From NCBI RefSeq assembly GCF_036370855.1, contig NC_088099.1, positions 143,423,017 to 143,487,016 on the forward strand: DNA of 64,000 nucleotides, read 5' to 3'. The notes beneath the pieces were generated by a model. That model saw only the letters and a program-made list of their open reading frames with translations, was not told the origin of the DNA and searched no databases. The stretch's first letter is position 1, and every line of letters begins with the position of its first letter. Below are positions 25,020 through 33,900 of the stretch, piece by piece. This DNA comes from Dromaius novaehollandiae (taxonomy: Eukaryota > Chordata > Aves > Casuariiformes > Dromaiidae). A program made the position numbers and the translations under genes.

Positions 25020-26399
25020 CCGCACTCAGTGAAGCTCTGGTAGATCGTCCGCTGCCTTGAGGGTGAGGGAGTCATTGCATGGGCACCCTGCAGGCATCAA
25101 CACCCCGCTCGGCTCGAGGTGGGGAGGAGGAAGGGTGTCCCTAGTGTGGGGCAGAGACGCTGGCCAGGTTGCCCTTCCCTTCTGCCAGCAGCGAGGCAGG
25201 GTTTCTCCTGCCTTGGCACTGAGCCCTGCTGCCTGCCAGCCTCTCTGTGTGCTTCTGTGGAAGGGCTGTGCATCCTCACGATCTTGGCTCGAGACCAGGC
25301 GAGCTCAGCTCAGGGGGCTGAGCCTTCTCTCGGGAGGGCTGGTTGCTCCTGGCCTGGCATTTTTAAATTCATCTGAGCCAAATGTGCAAGACCTCTGCTT
25401 TCTGCCAGAAACTCATTTGAGCTTTTTAGGTGCACTCATTGGTGCAATTTCTGATTCCCTGGATGCTGGGGTGAGCCCCAACTTCTGATCGATGTATTCA
25501 GCTGCCTATCTTTTTACCCACATAGTGAGTCATGTCATGACAACTTTCTTTCCTTGTACCCACACGTGGCAATTATTACTGTCCTCCAAATCCTAAGAAG
25601 AAAGTTTGCTTTCTGATGGGAAACCAAACGCGTGATGGTACAGAGCAAAAGCATCCCAATAAGGAGACGATGAGCGTGAATCTTAAGGTTGTGCTCCCAG
25701 GCTGATGAAACTGGTTTGTTTCTCAGTAGACTTCAGCCTTTAAATATCTTTTATCTATTTTTCCACTCACTGCCCATGTCTCATTGCTTAGCATTCACTT
25801 GGTTGATTGACATTAAGAAAGGGACAGATTTGGCACTGGGGGTTTTATCATGGAAAAGTTAAACTAAATCAGGGAATAAATATTTTTCTACCACTTCTTG
25901 CAGGTTTTTTGTCCCTCTGAGGATTGATTGCTGTTTTTTCCATTCCAGTTTCTGTTTGTGTGGTGTGAACTTCTACTTTGTCCCTATTCCTGAAAAGGTT
26001 TGTGAGTTACAATTACATTATTGTGGAGAAGTAGTGATTTAATTCAGAAAACTTCTCCGTGGAGAAATCATCTTCCTGTCATCATCTGTGGGGAGGCATG
26101 ACAGGACTGCCGCCGAGCCCTGGAAAGTGGAAACTGTACATTTCAGGCTGCCATTATTTTATGTGTTGCAGAGCTTCGGCCTGTTTTTTGTTTTTTCACT
26201 TAGTCTTGCAACTGACTGAAAACTAAAGCTTTGGCAACATATAATTAGCGTGTCCATATAAACACATCCCTATTTAAGGAACTCCACAGGGCTTTTGCCT
26301 TGCAGCAGAAATACCCTCTGAAGGCGAGCGAAAGGGTTATTTTTATACTAGAAAAAGCAGGTACCCTGAGCGCATGTGTGCTTGTAGGTGTGGAAAATT

Positions 26400-26645
26400 G
26401 GCCTTTCGTGGGGCTCGAGTGAGGCTGGGTCCTCTTGCAGCCGTTCCCAGGGAGCTGCAGGGAGGCCCTGCACCATCTCCTCGGCCACCTTGCCCCCCTG
26501 GCGTAAACAGCAACCAGCAGGCAGCCAGCTCTGGTGGTGGGCACCCACCGCGGCAGCGCCGCGGGGCCACGCGGGGCCGGCTCTTGCCCGCACGGGCCTT
26601 GGGAATGAGGGTGCGAGCAGCCCTCATCAGGGAGGAAGGCTGTGG
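26400..26645. other. Small CpG-rich patch
   Basis: CpG density rises sharply at about 26545-26620 (roughly a dozen CpG in 75 bases), with overlapping stop-poor frames on both strands. It lies about 1.7 kb upstream of the main CpG island and could be part of the same regulatory domain, for example an upstream promoter or enhancer. No splice-site pair or recognisable peptide supports an exon. Confidence 0.35.
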
Positions 26646-27467
26646 TGACGGGGGCCTCTATTCATGTAGCTGGTTGGTTGAACGTTAGGATGGTTGTGGG
26701 GATCCACCCCCAAACGTCTGCTGAAGTCTTTATTTGTGTTTGCCAAAATCTTCATCCTCTGGCCAAAGCCAGGGGTAGGTAAAAAGAAGCAACTGTTATG
26801 ATTTAATGTTTTGATGGAACCGCTGGTAATATTTTTAGAGTATTATTAAAATGTAATTGAAATGTCTTGTGACCCTTAGAATGTATTCGGTATATTGTCT
26901 GGTTTTGTGAAAAGGACTTAGAAAAAATTAAAAACTTTAAAATATCTTGCATATGCACACATTTTTGACAGATTAATAATCAGAAAGTAGTGTGCCATGC
27001 GGTATTGGAGGGCTCTCTTTTTAAATCGTAATCCCAAACTTTCTGTTGTATTGTACAAACATTACCAATAAATGAAAAGAATATATCTCTATGTTATGGT
27101 ACAATTTCATTGATGGGTGTTGACATGAAATTTCAGTCTTCTACAGTGGATTAATATGTGTGATTATATGTAACATATGTAGTATATGGTGGGGTTTTTT
27201 TAATTCACCATACTCTACTTGTTCTATTAAACTGTCACAGGCTTTCCAGCTAGTTGTGACTATTTTCTTTTTAAGGCATGAATTTTAGACAATTTGGACT
27301 GCTTTGTTCTATTGCAATAACTCTTTGAACCCTCTTCACTGTTTTGCTAATTAGGTATAACTGATCAGGTGAGCGAAAGAAGTGCACGGATGAGAGATGC
27401 CGGCTCCATGGGCTACTGCACGTACCACGTGTTGGCGTTAGTTTCACACCACATTTCGCTCACTCTG

Positions 27468-27485
27468 TCCATCCATCCATCCATC
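27468..27485 (+). repeat. TCCA tetranucleotide microsatellite
   Basis: Four consecutive TCCA units plus TC, in noncoding sequence. Confidence 0.85.
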
Positions 27486-27512
27486 ATACTTTTTTTAAAA
27501 AAGCATTTTCCA

Positions 27513-27554
27513 ATTATTTGGGGGCTAAATCACATTATCTGGGGGCTAGATCGC
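27513..27554 (+). repeat. Diverged 21-bp tandem duplication
   Basis: ATTATTTGGGGGCTAAATCAC (27513-27533) and 27534-27554 differ at three positions (T/C, A/G, A/G). This is a small local duplication with moderate age. Confidence 0.8.
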
Positions 27555-28329
27555 AACAGTGAATATCTGAGACACTCGCAGTCTTTAACACCTTAACCCT
27601 CCCTGCATCTGGCAGGGAAATATCGCTCTTCCCGCTCTAAGAGCAGGGCAGTGAGCTGAAGGTGCTGCCCGCGTCCTCCGAGGTGTTGGGGAAACCCCAG
27701 TGCACTGGTAGCATTTGAAAGGCGGTTTATAAGCTGTACTGGGGAAAGCCACACGTCTCACTACATGCTATATAACCCGGCATTTGCTGTTGCTGTTGCG
27801 CTGTGGTTTCCCCAAGCGCCTGGTGTCCCCGCACTGCGAGCAGGGGAAGGGGAGGCAGCCGGCTCTCGGCAGGCTCCCCGTCCCCCGGCCCTGCCTGCAG
27901 CCTGCTGCCGCCGCTGCAGCCGCTGGGAGCCTTTCCTCAGCACCCGTCAGCATCCTTCCCTGGGCTCTCTTGTCTTTTCCTTTCAATTTCTAATATTTTC
28001 TGTTTTGCCTATCATGAAGGGGCCAAACCAGCTTTGCCTGAGGGTCTTCCAGGGGATAAGCTGCATGCTTAGACCCTAAGACCCCGTGCTGCTACATATC
28101 CAGTCCATTTTTAATACAGACATTTACTGTGTTTGATTCCTAGTATTTCTGTGTCCCGTGCACCAGTCAGTAATCCTCATTTATGCAGACGAGCACATTT
28201 TCTTGTGGCTGACACTTTCCCCTTCCTTCCTGCTTCCCACAGGTGACAGCCTCTGCCTCCCTCCCTCCTCGCTCTCTCCTATCCTGCCCCCTTGCGCACA
28301 CGCTGCGGCGCGCTTGCAGGGCAGTGCGT

Positions 28330-28434
28330 AGGGAGGGAGAAAGGAAATCTGGGGACAAGAGTGGATTTCAGCTAGCATTACAAGAAAACCCAAGACGGGT
28401 GTCGCGTCTCTGCCTTCGGGACGAGGCTCTGGAC
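28330..28434 (+). other. Candidate first-exon segment ending in a GTGAGT donor
   Basis: GGAC|GTGAGT at 28431-28440 matches the downstream half of the splice-donor consensus very well and lies inside the CpG island, where first exons usually end. The segment before it has no strong ATG-initiated frame, so it would be 5' UTR or lncRNA. The start is arbitrary: I see no initiator or TATA box just upstream. Chance GTGAGT hexamers occur every few kb, so this is only suggestive. Confidence 0.3.
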
Positions 28435-28609
28435 GTGAGTCGGCGCTAGATGGCCGGGGGCGCCGCTGCCGTCCCCCCTCCCCGCGGCGTTTCGCTGGGA
28501 GCAGCGGGAGCAACGCCGCCAGCGCGGCTCTGCTCTCGGTCGCGCGTGCAGAGGGAGGAGGAGAGCGGGGAGGGTCCGGGGCCCGAGGCGTGCGGGCGCG
28601 GGCGCGAGC

Positions 28610-28789
28610 ATGAGCGTGGCTGGGGACCTACGGCTGCTGCCGCCGGGGCTCGCCGGGCGCTGGTTGGCCGCGCAGCCCAGCGCAGCTCGCCGTGGGGCTG
28701 GGGTCCGCTTGCAGCGCTCTGCTTCTGCAAGGTTTCCCCAAATCTGGGCAGAGATGCTGACAATCGAACACAAATTTTTGTCACTATGA
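28610..28789 (+). other. Small ATG-initiated open frame in the CpG island (59 codons)
   Basis: An ATG with A at -3 opens a 59-codon frame (MSVAGDLRLLPPGLAGRWLA at the start, ending at TGA 28787-28789). The first 40 residues, within G+C-rich sequence, are rich in Arg, Ala, Gly and Leu. The composition then changes to AT-rich codons. A weak GCAAG|GTTTCC donor-like site lies at the change. It could be the start of a coding first exon, an upstream ORF, or chance. I do not recognise the peptide. Confidence 0.2.
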
Positions 28790-28930
28790 ATAAAACCTCG
28801 GCTGTGTGTAATTTGGAGAGATGCTAATTTTAGGCAGCCTGTGCAGCGCCCGGCTGCGCATTGTCGGGGCATCGCGGTGCGCGGAGGCCAGCGTTTCTGG
28901 GAGATGCAGCATCCACTTGGGCGAACCGGG

Positions 28931-28939
28931 CATAAAAGG
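28931..28939 (+). promoter_or_regulatory. TATA-like element (CATAAAAGG)
   Basis: GGGCATAAAAGGGG resembles a TATA box with C for the first T. Transcription would begin about 25-32 bases downstream, near 28960, within the CpG island. No other core element is evident and island promoters usually lack TATA, so this is tentative. Confidence 0.3.
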
Positions 28940-29174
28940 GGATGTTTTTGCTTGATGCTGGGGATGCGAGAGGAAGAGGAAGAGGGAGGGAGGGAAGCGC
29001 GTTCTCCTAAAAGGCCACAGTTAAAACAGCCGCGGTGCGAAGATGGTACAACTCCCCACTAGAGCCAACTTAGCCGAGTTCTTGGTGTTTGGGTTGTCAG
29101 GGAGCCCATGATGGTTCAAATGTGCACACAGTATGACAGATGACCTATTGAAATAATTTCAGAGCAGTGCTGCG

Positions 29175-29188
29175 GTTGCTAGGACAAC
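29175..29188. promoter_or_regulatory. RFX-type X-box
   Basis: GTTGCTAGGACAAC is a near-perfect copy of the imperfect inverted repeat GTTGCCATGGCAAC/GTTRCYNRGYAAC bound by RFX factors, with both half-sites present (GTTGC and the complement of GTTGTC). It lies 42 bp upstream of a full CRE and directly abuts a CCAAT box. RFX X-boxes regulate ciliary, neuronal and endocrine genes. Confidence 0.65.
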
Positions 29189-29192
29189 CAAT
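29188..29192 (+). promoter_or_regulatory. CCAAT box
   Basis: CCAAT shares its first base with the last base of the X-box and lies 38 bp before the CRE. An NF-Y site here is plausible by position, although the pentamer alone is frequent by chance. Confidence 0.4.
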
Positions 29193-29214
29193 GCTCTCTT
29201 GGCTTTCATCTGGC

Positions 29215-29242
29215 CATGTGACAGCGACTTTGACGTCAGCTG
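29215..29242 (+). promoter_or_regulatory. E-box / CRE / E-box cluster with full CRE TGACGTCA
   Basis: CATGTG at 29215-29220, the full palindromic cAMP-response element TGACGTCA at 29231-29238 and CAGCTG at 29237-29242 lie within 28 bases. A full CRE in a CpG-rich promoter is a strong CREB/ATF binding site. Together with the X-box and CCAAT it predicts cAMP- or activity-dependent transcription. This is inferred from motifs only. Confidence 0.65.
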
Positions 29243-29297
29243 GAGGCAGAGCCTGTGGTTTCGGCCGCGCAGCCAAAGGCTTGTGAGAACCTAGTGG

Positions 29298-29396
29298 ATG
29301 CTGGATTTATCCCCGCTGCTGCTGCTGTTGCTGCTGCTGTTTCTCAGGGGCTGCCAGAGCATGGACTATTAAAAACTTGCATTTCTGCCGTGTGAG
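29298..29396 (+). other. 32-codon open frame with signal-peptide-like start
   Basis: ATG at 29298 opens MLDLSPLLLLLLLLFSQGLP... and ends at TGA 29394-29396, one base before the candidate exon end. Eight leucines come from the CTG tract. It resembles a signal peptide, but the stop inside the exon means splicing cannot extend it, so it is more likely an upstream ORF or chance. Position -3 is G, a fair Kozak context. Confidence 0.25.
29315..29339 (+). repeat. CTG trinucleotide tract in the candidate 5' UTR
   Basis: Eight leucine-coding triplets, seven CTG and one interrupting TTG. Triplet tracts in transcribed 5' regions are often length-variable. The TTG interruption would tend to stabilise it. 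Confidence 0.85.
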
Positions 29397-30896
29397 GTAA
29401 CCATTTGCTTTATGTTTTCGTCAGGTATTTTTTTTCTTTTTTCTTAAAAAAAAGAAGGATAAAAAGCAGCTTATCGTGATTGATATTTTTTCACTTGTTT
29501 GTTTTGGCTGGAAGTTTGCCTTGATGAACAAGCCGGGCACTATCAGATAAATGCAAAGCAGCTTCCAGTTACTAATTCTGTGTGCAGACTGCAGAGCAGA
29601 GTTAAATTTAGATTAATGATCCATGAAAGGAGAATAAAATGATATTGTTCTCATTTGACACTTTAGGAATATAAATGAACATGAGTAACTTAGGGTAATC
29701 TATATTGGAGTTAAAAGAACTCATGTTTAGGCATTTTGTTGATTTGGGCATCTGTACGGCTTTATACTTCTGTTGGAACTTGAATTTTTTTTAATGCCTT
29801 CTAGCTGAGATGTTTTTATACCCAATGTTTTTAATGAACAGAAAGCCAGCAGTAGATACAGATAGGAACAGCTTGCTATCAAACTCCAAAAGTTTGAATC
29901 TTTGAATCATCTTTGTTCACACATGCTCCCTGCACCCACAGCAGTTGTACACTGTTGGGGCTTTCTGTCCTTCTCTTGGGGCATGTGGCACTCTTGACTC
30001 TATAATGTTTACAGAGGAAAGGATCAACAGCTTCCTGAAAAATTATCTGAAATATGCCAAGAGACCAACGCTGTTGTAACATAGGCTTTTACCCTTTTTC
30101 TCACACACGCACTGAGCTTTCTTTTGCTGTTGTGCAGTAAGAGCGGTCAGATTAGCTAAAAAAAGAACTGCAGCATGAACAGCGCCATAGTAATTGAAAA
30201 ATAAATGCTATTTGGATCTTCTTTGGAAAAGAAGAGGGAATTTGGTTCTGGTTTTGTATTGCTCTTATTGAGAGAAGGTTGTTATCAAGAAGGAGATTCC
30301 AGAGTTCCTGAAGTTTATTGCCACTGCCTGAGTTCGTGTGTGAACGTACATATTCGTTTTAAGAACGGATTACAGATGAAACATCATGTGCATTATTTCC
30401 TGGAAAAGTATGTTAGATCATTCTTATCATCTCAGATTATATACTCCTATTCCCTGTTCTCTTCCCCCCAAAGTTCAAAGGGTTTATTGATAGTGGTAAT
30501 GATTTTCAGCAGCTGCCACTGAATCATGAAGCTACACAACAATTTAAAATACAGCACAATAAAAGATAAAATAATTATATAAAAATTATTCTAATGTTAA
30601 TAAATACAGCAGACATAGCTGTTTCAATAGTGCCTCAAGGTGGAGATTAACACTGAAAGCACTTCTGTAAAGAAAGTTATGGTTTAACGCTGTAGATTTC
30701 AGTGCTTTTGGCATTCCTAATAGATCAACAGTCATAAATGCATGTAAAACCTCTCAACCTTTATTCATGGTGTTATTTAATCTGTTCTTTCCAGTTTAAC
30801 TCTTATGTCAAAAATATCAACATTTTGAAGACTGAAATACTTTAAATCTTGTTTATTAAATTTTTCACCTGATGGCAATGTATCAGCAAATCAAAT

Positions 30897-30925
30897 ACAT
30901 ATATATGTGTGTATATATATATATT
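30897..30925. repeat. TA/TG dinucleotide microsatellite
   Basis: Alternating purine-pyrimidine run, ATATATATGTGTGTATATAT and on, in noncoding DNA. Confidence 0.85.
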
Positions 30926-33900
30926 TTAAAAATAATTTCCTAACAACTTCACAATGATGCTGATTAATACCTCGTTCTCAGCTTCCTGCAAGAACAATGC
31001 TATCGACCCTTTCTTAGGTTGCATGAACTGCCAACACTAGTGCTGCTGGTGCTGTCCGTACTCTGGGGAGCAGGCTGGACTGCCTTGGGAGTAGCTGCTC
31101 AGCAGGCTGGATGAGGAGCTCGTATTTTGGGTGACTGCAGTCCATGAGCCCTCATCGAGTTTGGATAGCGCAGTGGTGGCGGTGGCGAAGGGAGGCGGCA
31201 GACCCAGCCCTGCGTGCTTGAGGCTCTGGTGTTGGGCAGAGCCCACAAGCGGTCGGCACCTGGGGAGCAGTGATGGCTTTGAGACTAGTGGGAGCTTTCC
31301 TGCAAAAAAAGTTATTCGTCTTCACATTAGTAAGATTTGGCTCCATTGTGTGGATACTGCTACCTACTAGGTGAGACGTGACTTTACTTGTCAGCGTAGC
31401 AGTGATGTTCAGGGAGGGCTGGGGCTCCATCTCATTCATTTAGGCTTGAATACAGCGTCCTGTAGCATTTGATGCCTTGAAAACACCTGGTAGGTAAAAA
31501 TAATTGATGTAGATTTGCTCAAGAGCTATTCATTAGAAATATTTTAAAAATGGGTTCCTCTCCTCTAGTTTAAATGGACACATTTTGCTTTTTCAGTATT
31601 GAACAAGTCTTGATAAAGGCATTAACTTGACCTGAGAGAGGACGATAACCTGCTTCCTGCTGTACCAGGAGAGTCCTCACAGCGTGGTCGCAGGGGAAGC
31701 TGCTGAGTGCCACATAAGTTGCACAAAGATGTGTCCTGCTTGGCGAAATGACAAGCTCTGTCACCTCTTGCTGGTGCCGGGAGGTTTGGGGGCTGCCCAT
31801 TGGAGGGGTAGGTGGCCGCGACACGGCCAGCGAGGCGGCTCGTAGATGGTGCGAGAGTCTGCAAAGTGTGGAAAAAGCACGAGTCGCTCACCAGAGAAAG
31901 TGAAGGAAATGGGGTGTGAGAGAGGTCCCAGGGCCATGTGCCTGTTCCCCGTGATTTCATGCTCTCATTTTGCTTGGTTAGCTGTGTGTAGTATCAAGCC
32001 ATTTTGACACGTGCTTGAATTTTACCTCAGGAGCATGTGAAATTCTCAGGGCAATATAGTGTTAAGCATCCCTCAGTCTCTTCCCTGTGGTGGTTTTCAG
32101 CTACCAAGAGAAGGGAACAAACACAAGCTTTAAATTCCTGCCTCCTTCCTGCCACTGAAGAGCAGAAAGGGGATTGCAATCCACCGCTCATCTTCCATCC
32201 AAGGCTATACCTTTAGACTGTAAACTTACTCCAACTTGAAATTTTCTAACATAAAGAGAAAAAAAAAGACCATGCACACACACTTAGTAACACTCCACCT
32301 TCCTCTGGGGATATCAGATTGACCCTCATAACTCCCATCAGCCTTAACATGACTTGCAAATGTGACCGCCTGGCACGCACATGAGGAGAAGGCGAGCTCT
32401 TCCTGTAGCTTTGTCTCTATCCACAAAGGAGGGTGAGCAGACCAGTAATTACTGAAGAATCACAGCGCTTCACCTCAGGAGAGCTTGGCTAAAAACAGAA
32501 TTGAAATCTCCTTGAATCACTTCTCCTACAACTGGATTCAGCCAGTGACATTAAAAACAAATTCAAATTGTTGATGCCTCTAGCCTAGTAATAATAACAC
32601 ACTCAAGCCTTTAACGTGCTCTACCTTGATCTGCTTGAGTCGATGGGCAATGACAATCTAAATTCAGGCGAGAAGTGTAATAAAAACCTGAATAAATCTT
32701 GCAACACAGAACACTTCAACTCTTTCTAGCACTTTTCAGGCAGAACGAGAGTTCAGCTGTAATTGTATAGGTCCTACCCACCACTCAAGGTGATAATGGG
32801 GGGGATAAAAACCCCCATATGGAAGGGATTGACAAACAGCGGGAACTCCTGCAGCAGTACTGAGATTCAGGCTCTTAAATTACATATTGCCGAAGTTAGT
32901 TTCAACCCTGCTAAAAATCATCACGTTGTGCTAATTTAATGTTCTGCATCCACATTAGCAACAACTGGTTTAAATGGTAACTGAGCAGCAGTAGAGATTT
33001 GGCATTTTAATCAACAGTTGCTTTTTCAATTAAAACCAGATGCCATGGATATGGTACTCTGAATGCAAACTAGAAGTTGACCTCATTGTTGGTCCCAAGC
33101 TAATGTAAAAAAATCCTAGCTCTGGAATGTTTTTGGTAGCCATAGTTTAGAAATAATGTTCTGTGGTGAGCCAAACACTAGGGAGACAGTTATAGTCAGA
33201 TAACAGTTAAAAAAATAGGATATGTTTTGGCTGTACTTTTACTGCTGTTAAATTTATCTTCTTAAATAGCAGGGAGTACAAGTTGAGGTTTGAGAAACAG
33301 TAATTTTGTAATTATTTTACATGGATCAAATTATTCTGTCATCAAATTTGCATTTCAGACAGCATTACAGTATGAAAATATAATTAGAAACTGTAATTCA
33401 GGAATTGCTGAATGTGATATTTCCCAGAGGGAGCAGAAGAAGCTGCCCTTATTACAACTTTAGCAAATGTTGAAATCCTATAGGTGGAAAATGTGAATAT
33501 AGGGTTGTAAAGCTGCTTTCCATTCTATGGTCTCAACACTGTCAACTTTCTGCCGAACTTCATTTTTTTGTAAGATTCATGTCTACAAAAACATCTAATC
33601 ATTAAAAGCTAAAGTCCTCAGATCCTGTTCTGTTGAATTTCAGTCTGGCCATGCTGATAGTTGCTGAATTGCTTTCAGCCACAAAATGACACTGAGATAA
33701 TGTAAGGATCTGATTTACACCCAGAAAAGCCAAGAAGCTCGTAGTTTGGGCTGAAACACTGTTTTTAATTTGCCCAATGCCTGGAATTCTCAGAAATATC
33801 TCCTCTCATTGAAAAGAGCAAAGGATGGAGTCTCCAATTCAGCTCTGTTTCTTTTCTGTTGTTAATTCAAGACTTTTGCTGTACATGTTCACCATATCGT

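Larger units (their letters stand above)
22950..26390. other. Unique noncoding DNA between CR1 and the GC patch
   Basis: No gene recognised. A minus-strand frame of 187 codons (23083-23646) overlaps several plus-strand frames in a G+C-rich patch; its Pro/Ser-rich translation has no domain I know. The stretch also contains the 28-bp palindrome at 23805 and a TA-rich tract at 24905. The 25060-25370 part is G+C-rich and stop-poor on both strands. Confidence 0.5.
26650..28285. other. Noncoding DNA upstream of the CpG island
   Basis: The AT-rich part (26800-27350) has nothing recognisable. It also holds a palindromic E-box CACGTG at 27426-27431, a TCCA microsatellite at 27468-27485 and a diverged 21-bp tandem duplication at 27513-27554. 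From about 27780 to 27960 G+C rises, giving overlapping open frames in several phases, which I treat as chance. This is plausibly the distal promoter of whatever the CpG island drives. Confidence 0.5.
28290..29300. promoter_or_regulatory. CpG island, probable promoter
   Basis: The only strong CpG island in the window. I counted about 42 CpG in 28441-28740 (14 per 100 bases), against near absence in most flanking DNA, and CpG-containing GC-rich sequence continues to about 29300. In birds, islands of this density normally mark gene promoters. Inside are a good splice-donor candidate (28434/28435), an ATG-initiated small frame (28610), a TATA-like box (28931) and, at the right edge, an X-box/CCAAT/E-box/CRE group followed by a candidate exon. 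Direction is best supported as plus strand. The frame-rich minus strand (164 codons, 28378-28872) is what a stop-poor island gives by chance. No known protein is recognisable, so the gene is unnamed. Confidence 0.85.
29245..29397 (+). other. Candidate first exon (5' UTR-like) ending at a GAG|GTAACC donor
   Basis: Sequence downstream of the CRE runs through a CTG tract to TGTGAG|GTAACC (donor GT at 29398-29399), a moderate splice donor. The start is guessed from the promoter motifs. It contains a 32-codon frame at 29298-29396. Alternatively the TTTTCTCAG|GG at 29340-29350, preceded by a pyrimidine-leaning CTG run, could be a splice acceptor, giving a 49-base internal exon 29349-29397. No later exon could be identified in the window, so the first intron would be very long or the transcript noncoding. 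Confidence 0.35.

Noticed and set aside
27800-27990. Coding exon in the GC-rich patch before the island
   Set aside because: Three plus and two minus frames are open at once with Pro/Ala-rich translations; no splice-site pair or domain favours one.
28378-28872. 164-codon minus-strand frame in the CpG island
   Set aside because: Stop codons are rare in such G+C-rich DNA; frames are open in both directions. The translation is Arg/Ala/Pro-rich without a domain.
29175-29238. MHC class II-type SXY promoter module
   Set aside because: An X-box, a CRE and a CCAAT are present, but the CRE does not adjoin the X-box and the CCAAT overlaps it in the wrong position and orientation.
29230-29400. Secretogranin II (SCG2) promoter and first exon, suggested by the full CRE
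   Set aside because: The single large coding exon expected a few kb downstream is not present: no frame of several hundred codons occurs to 64000.
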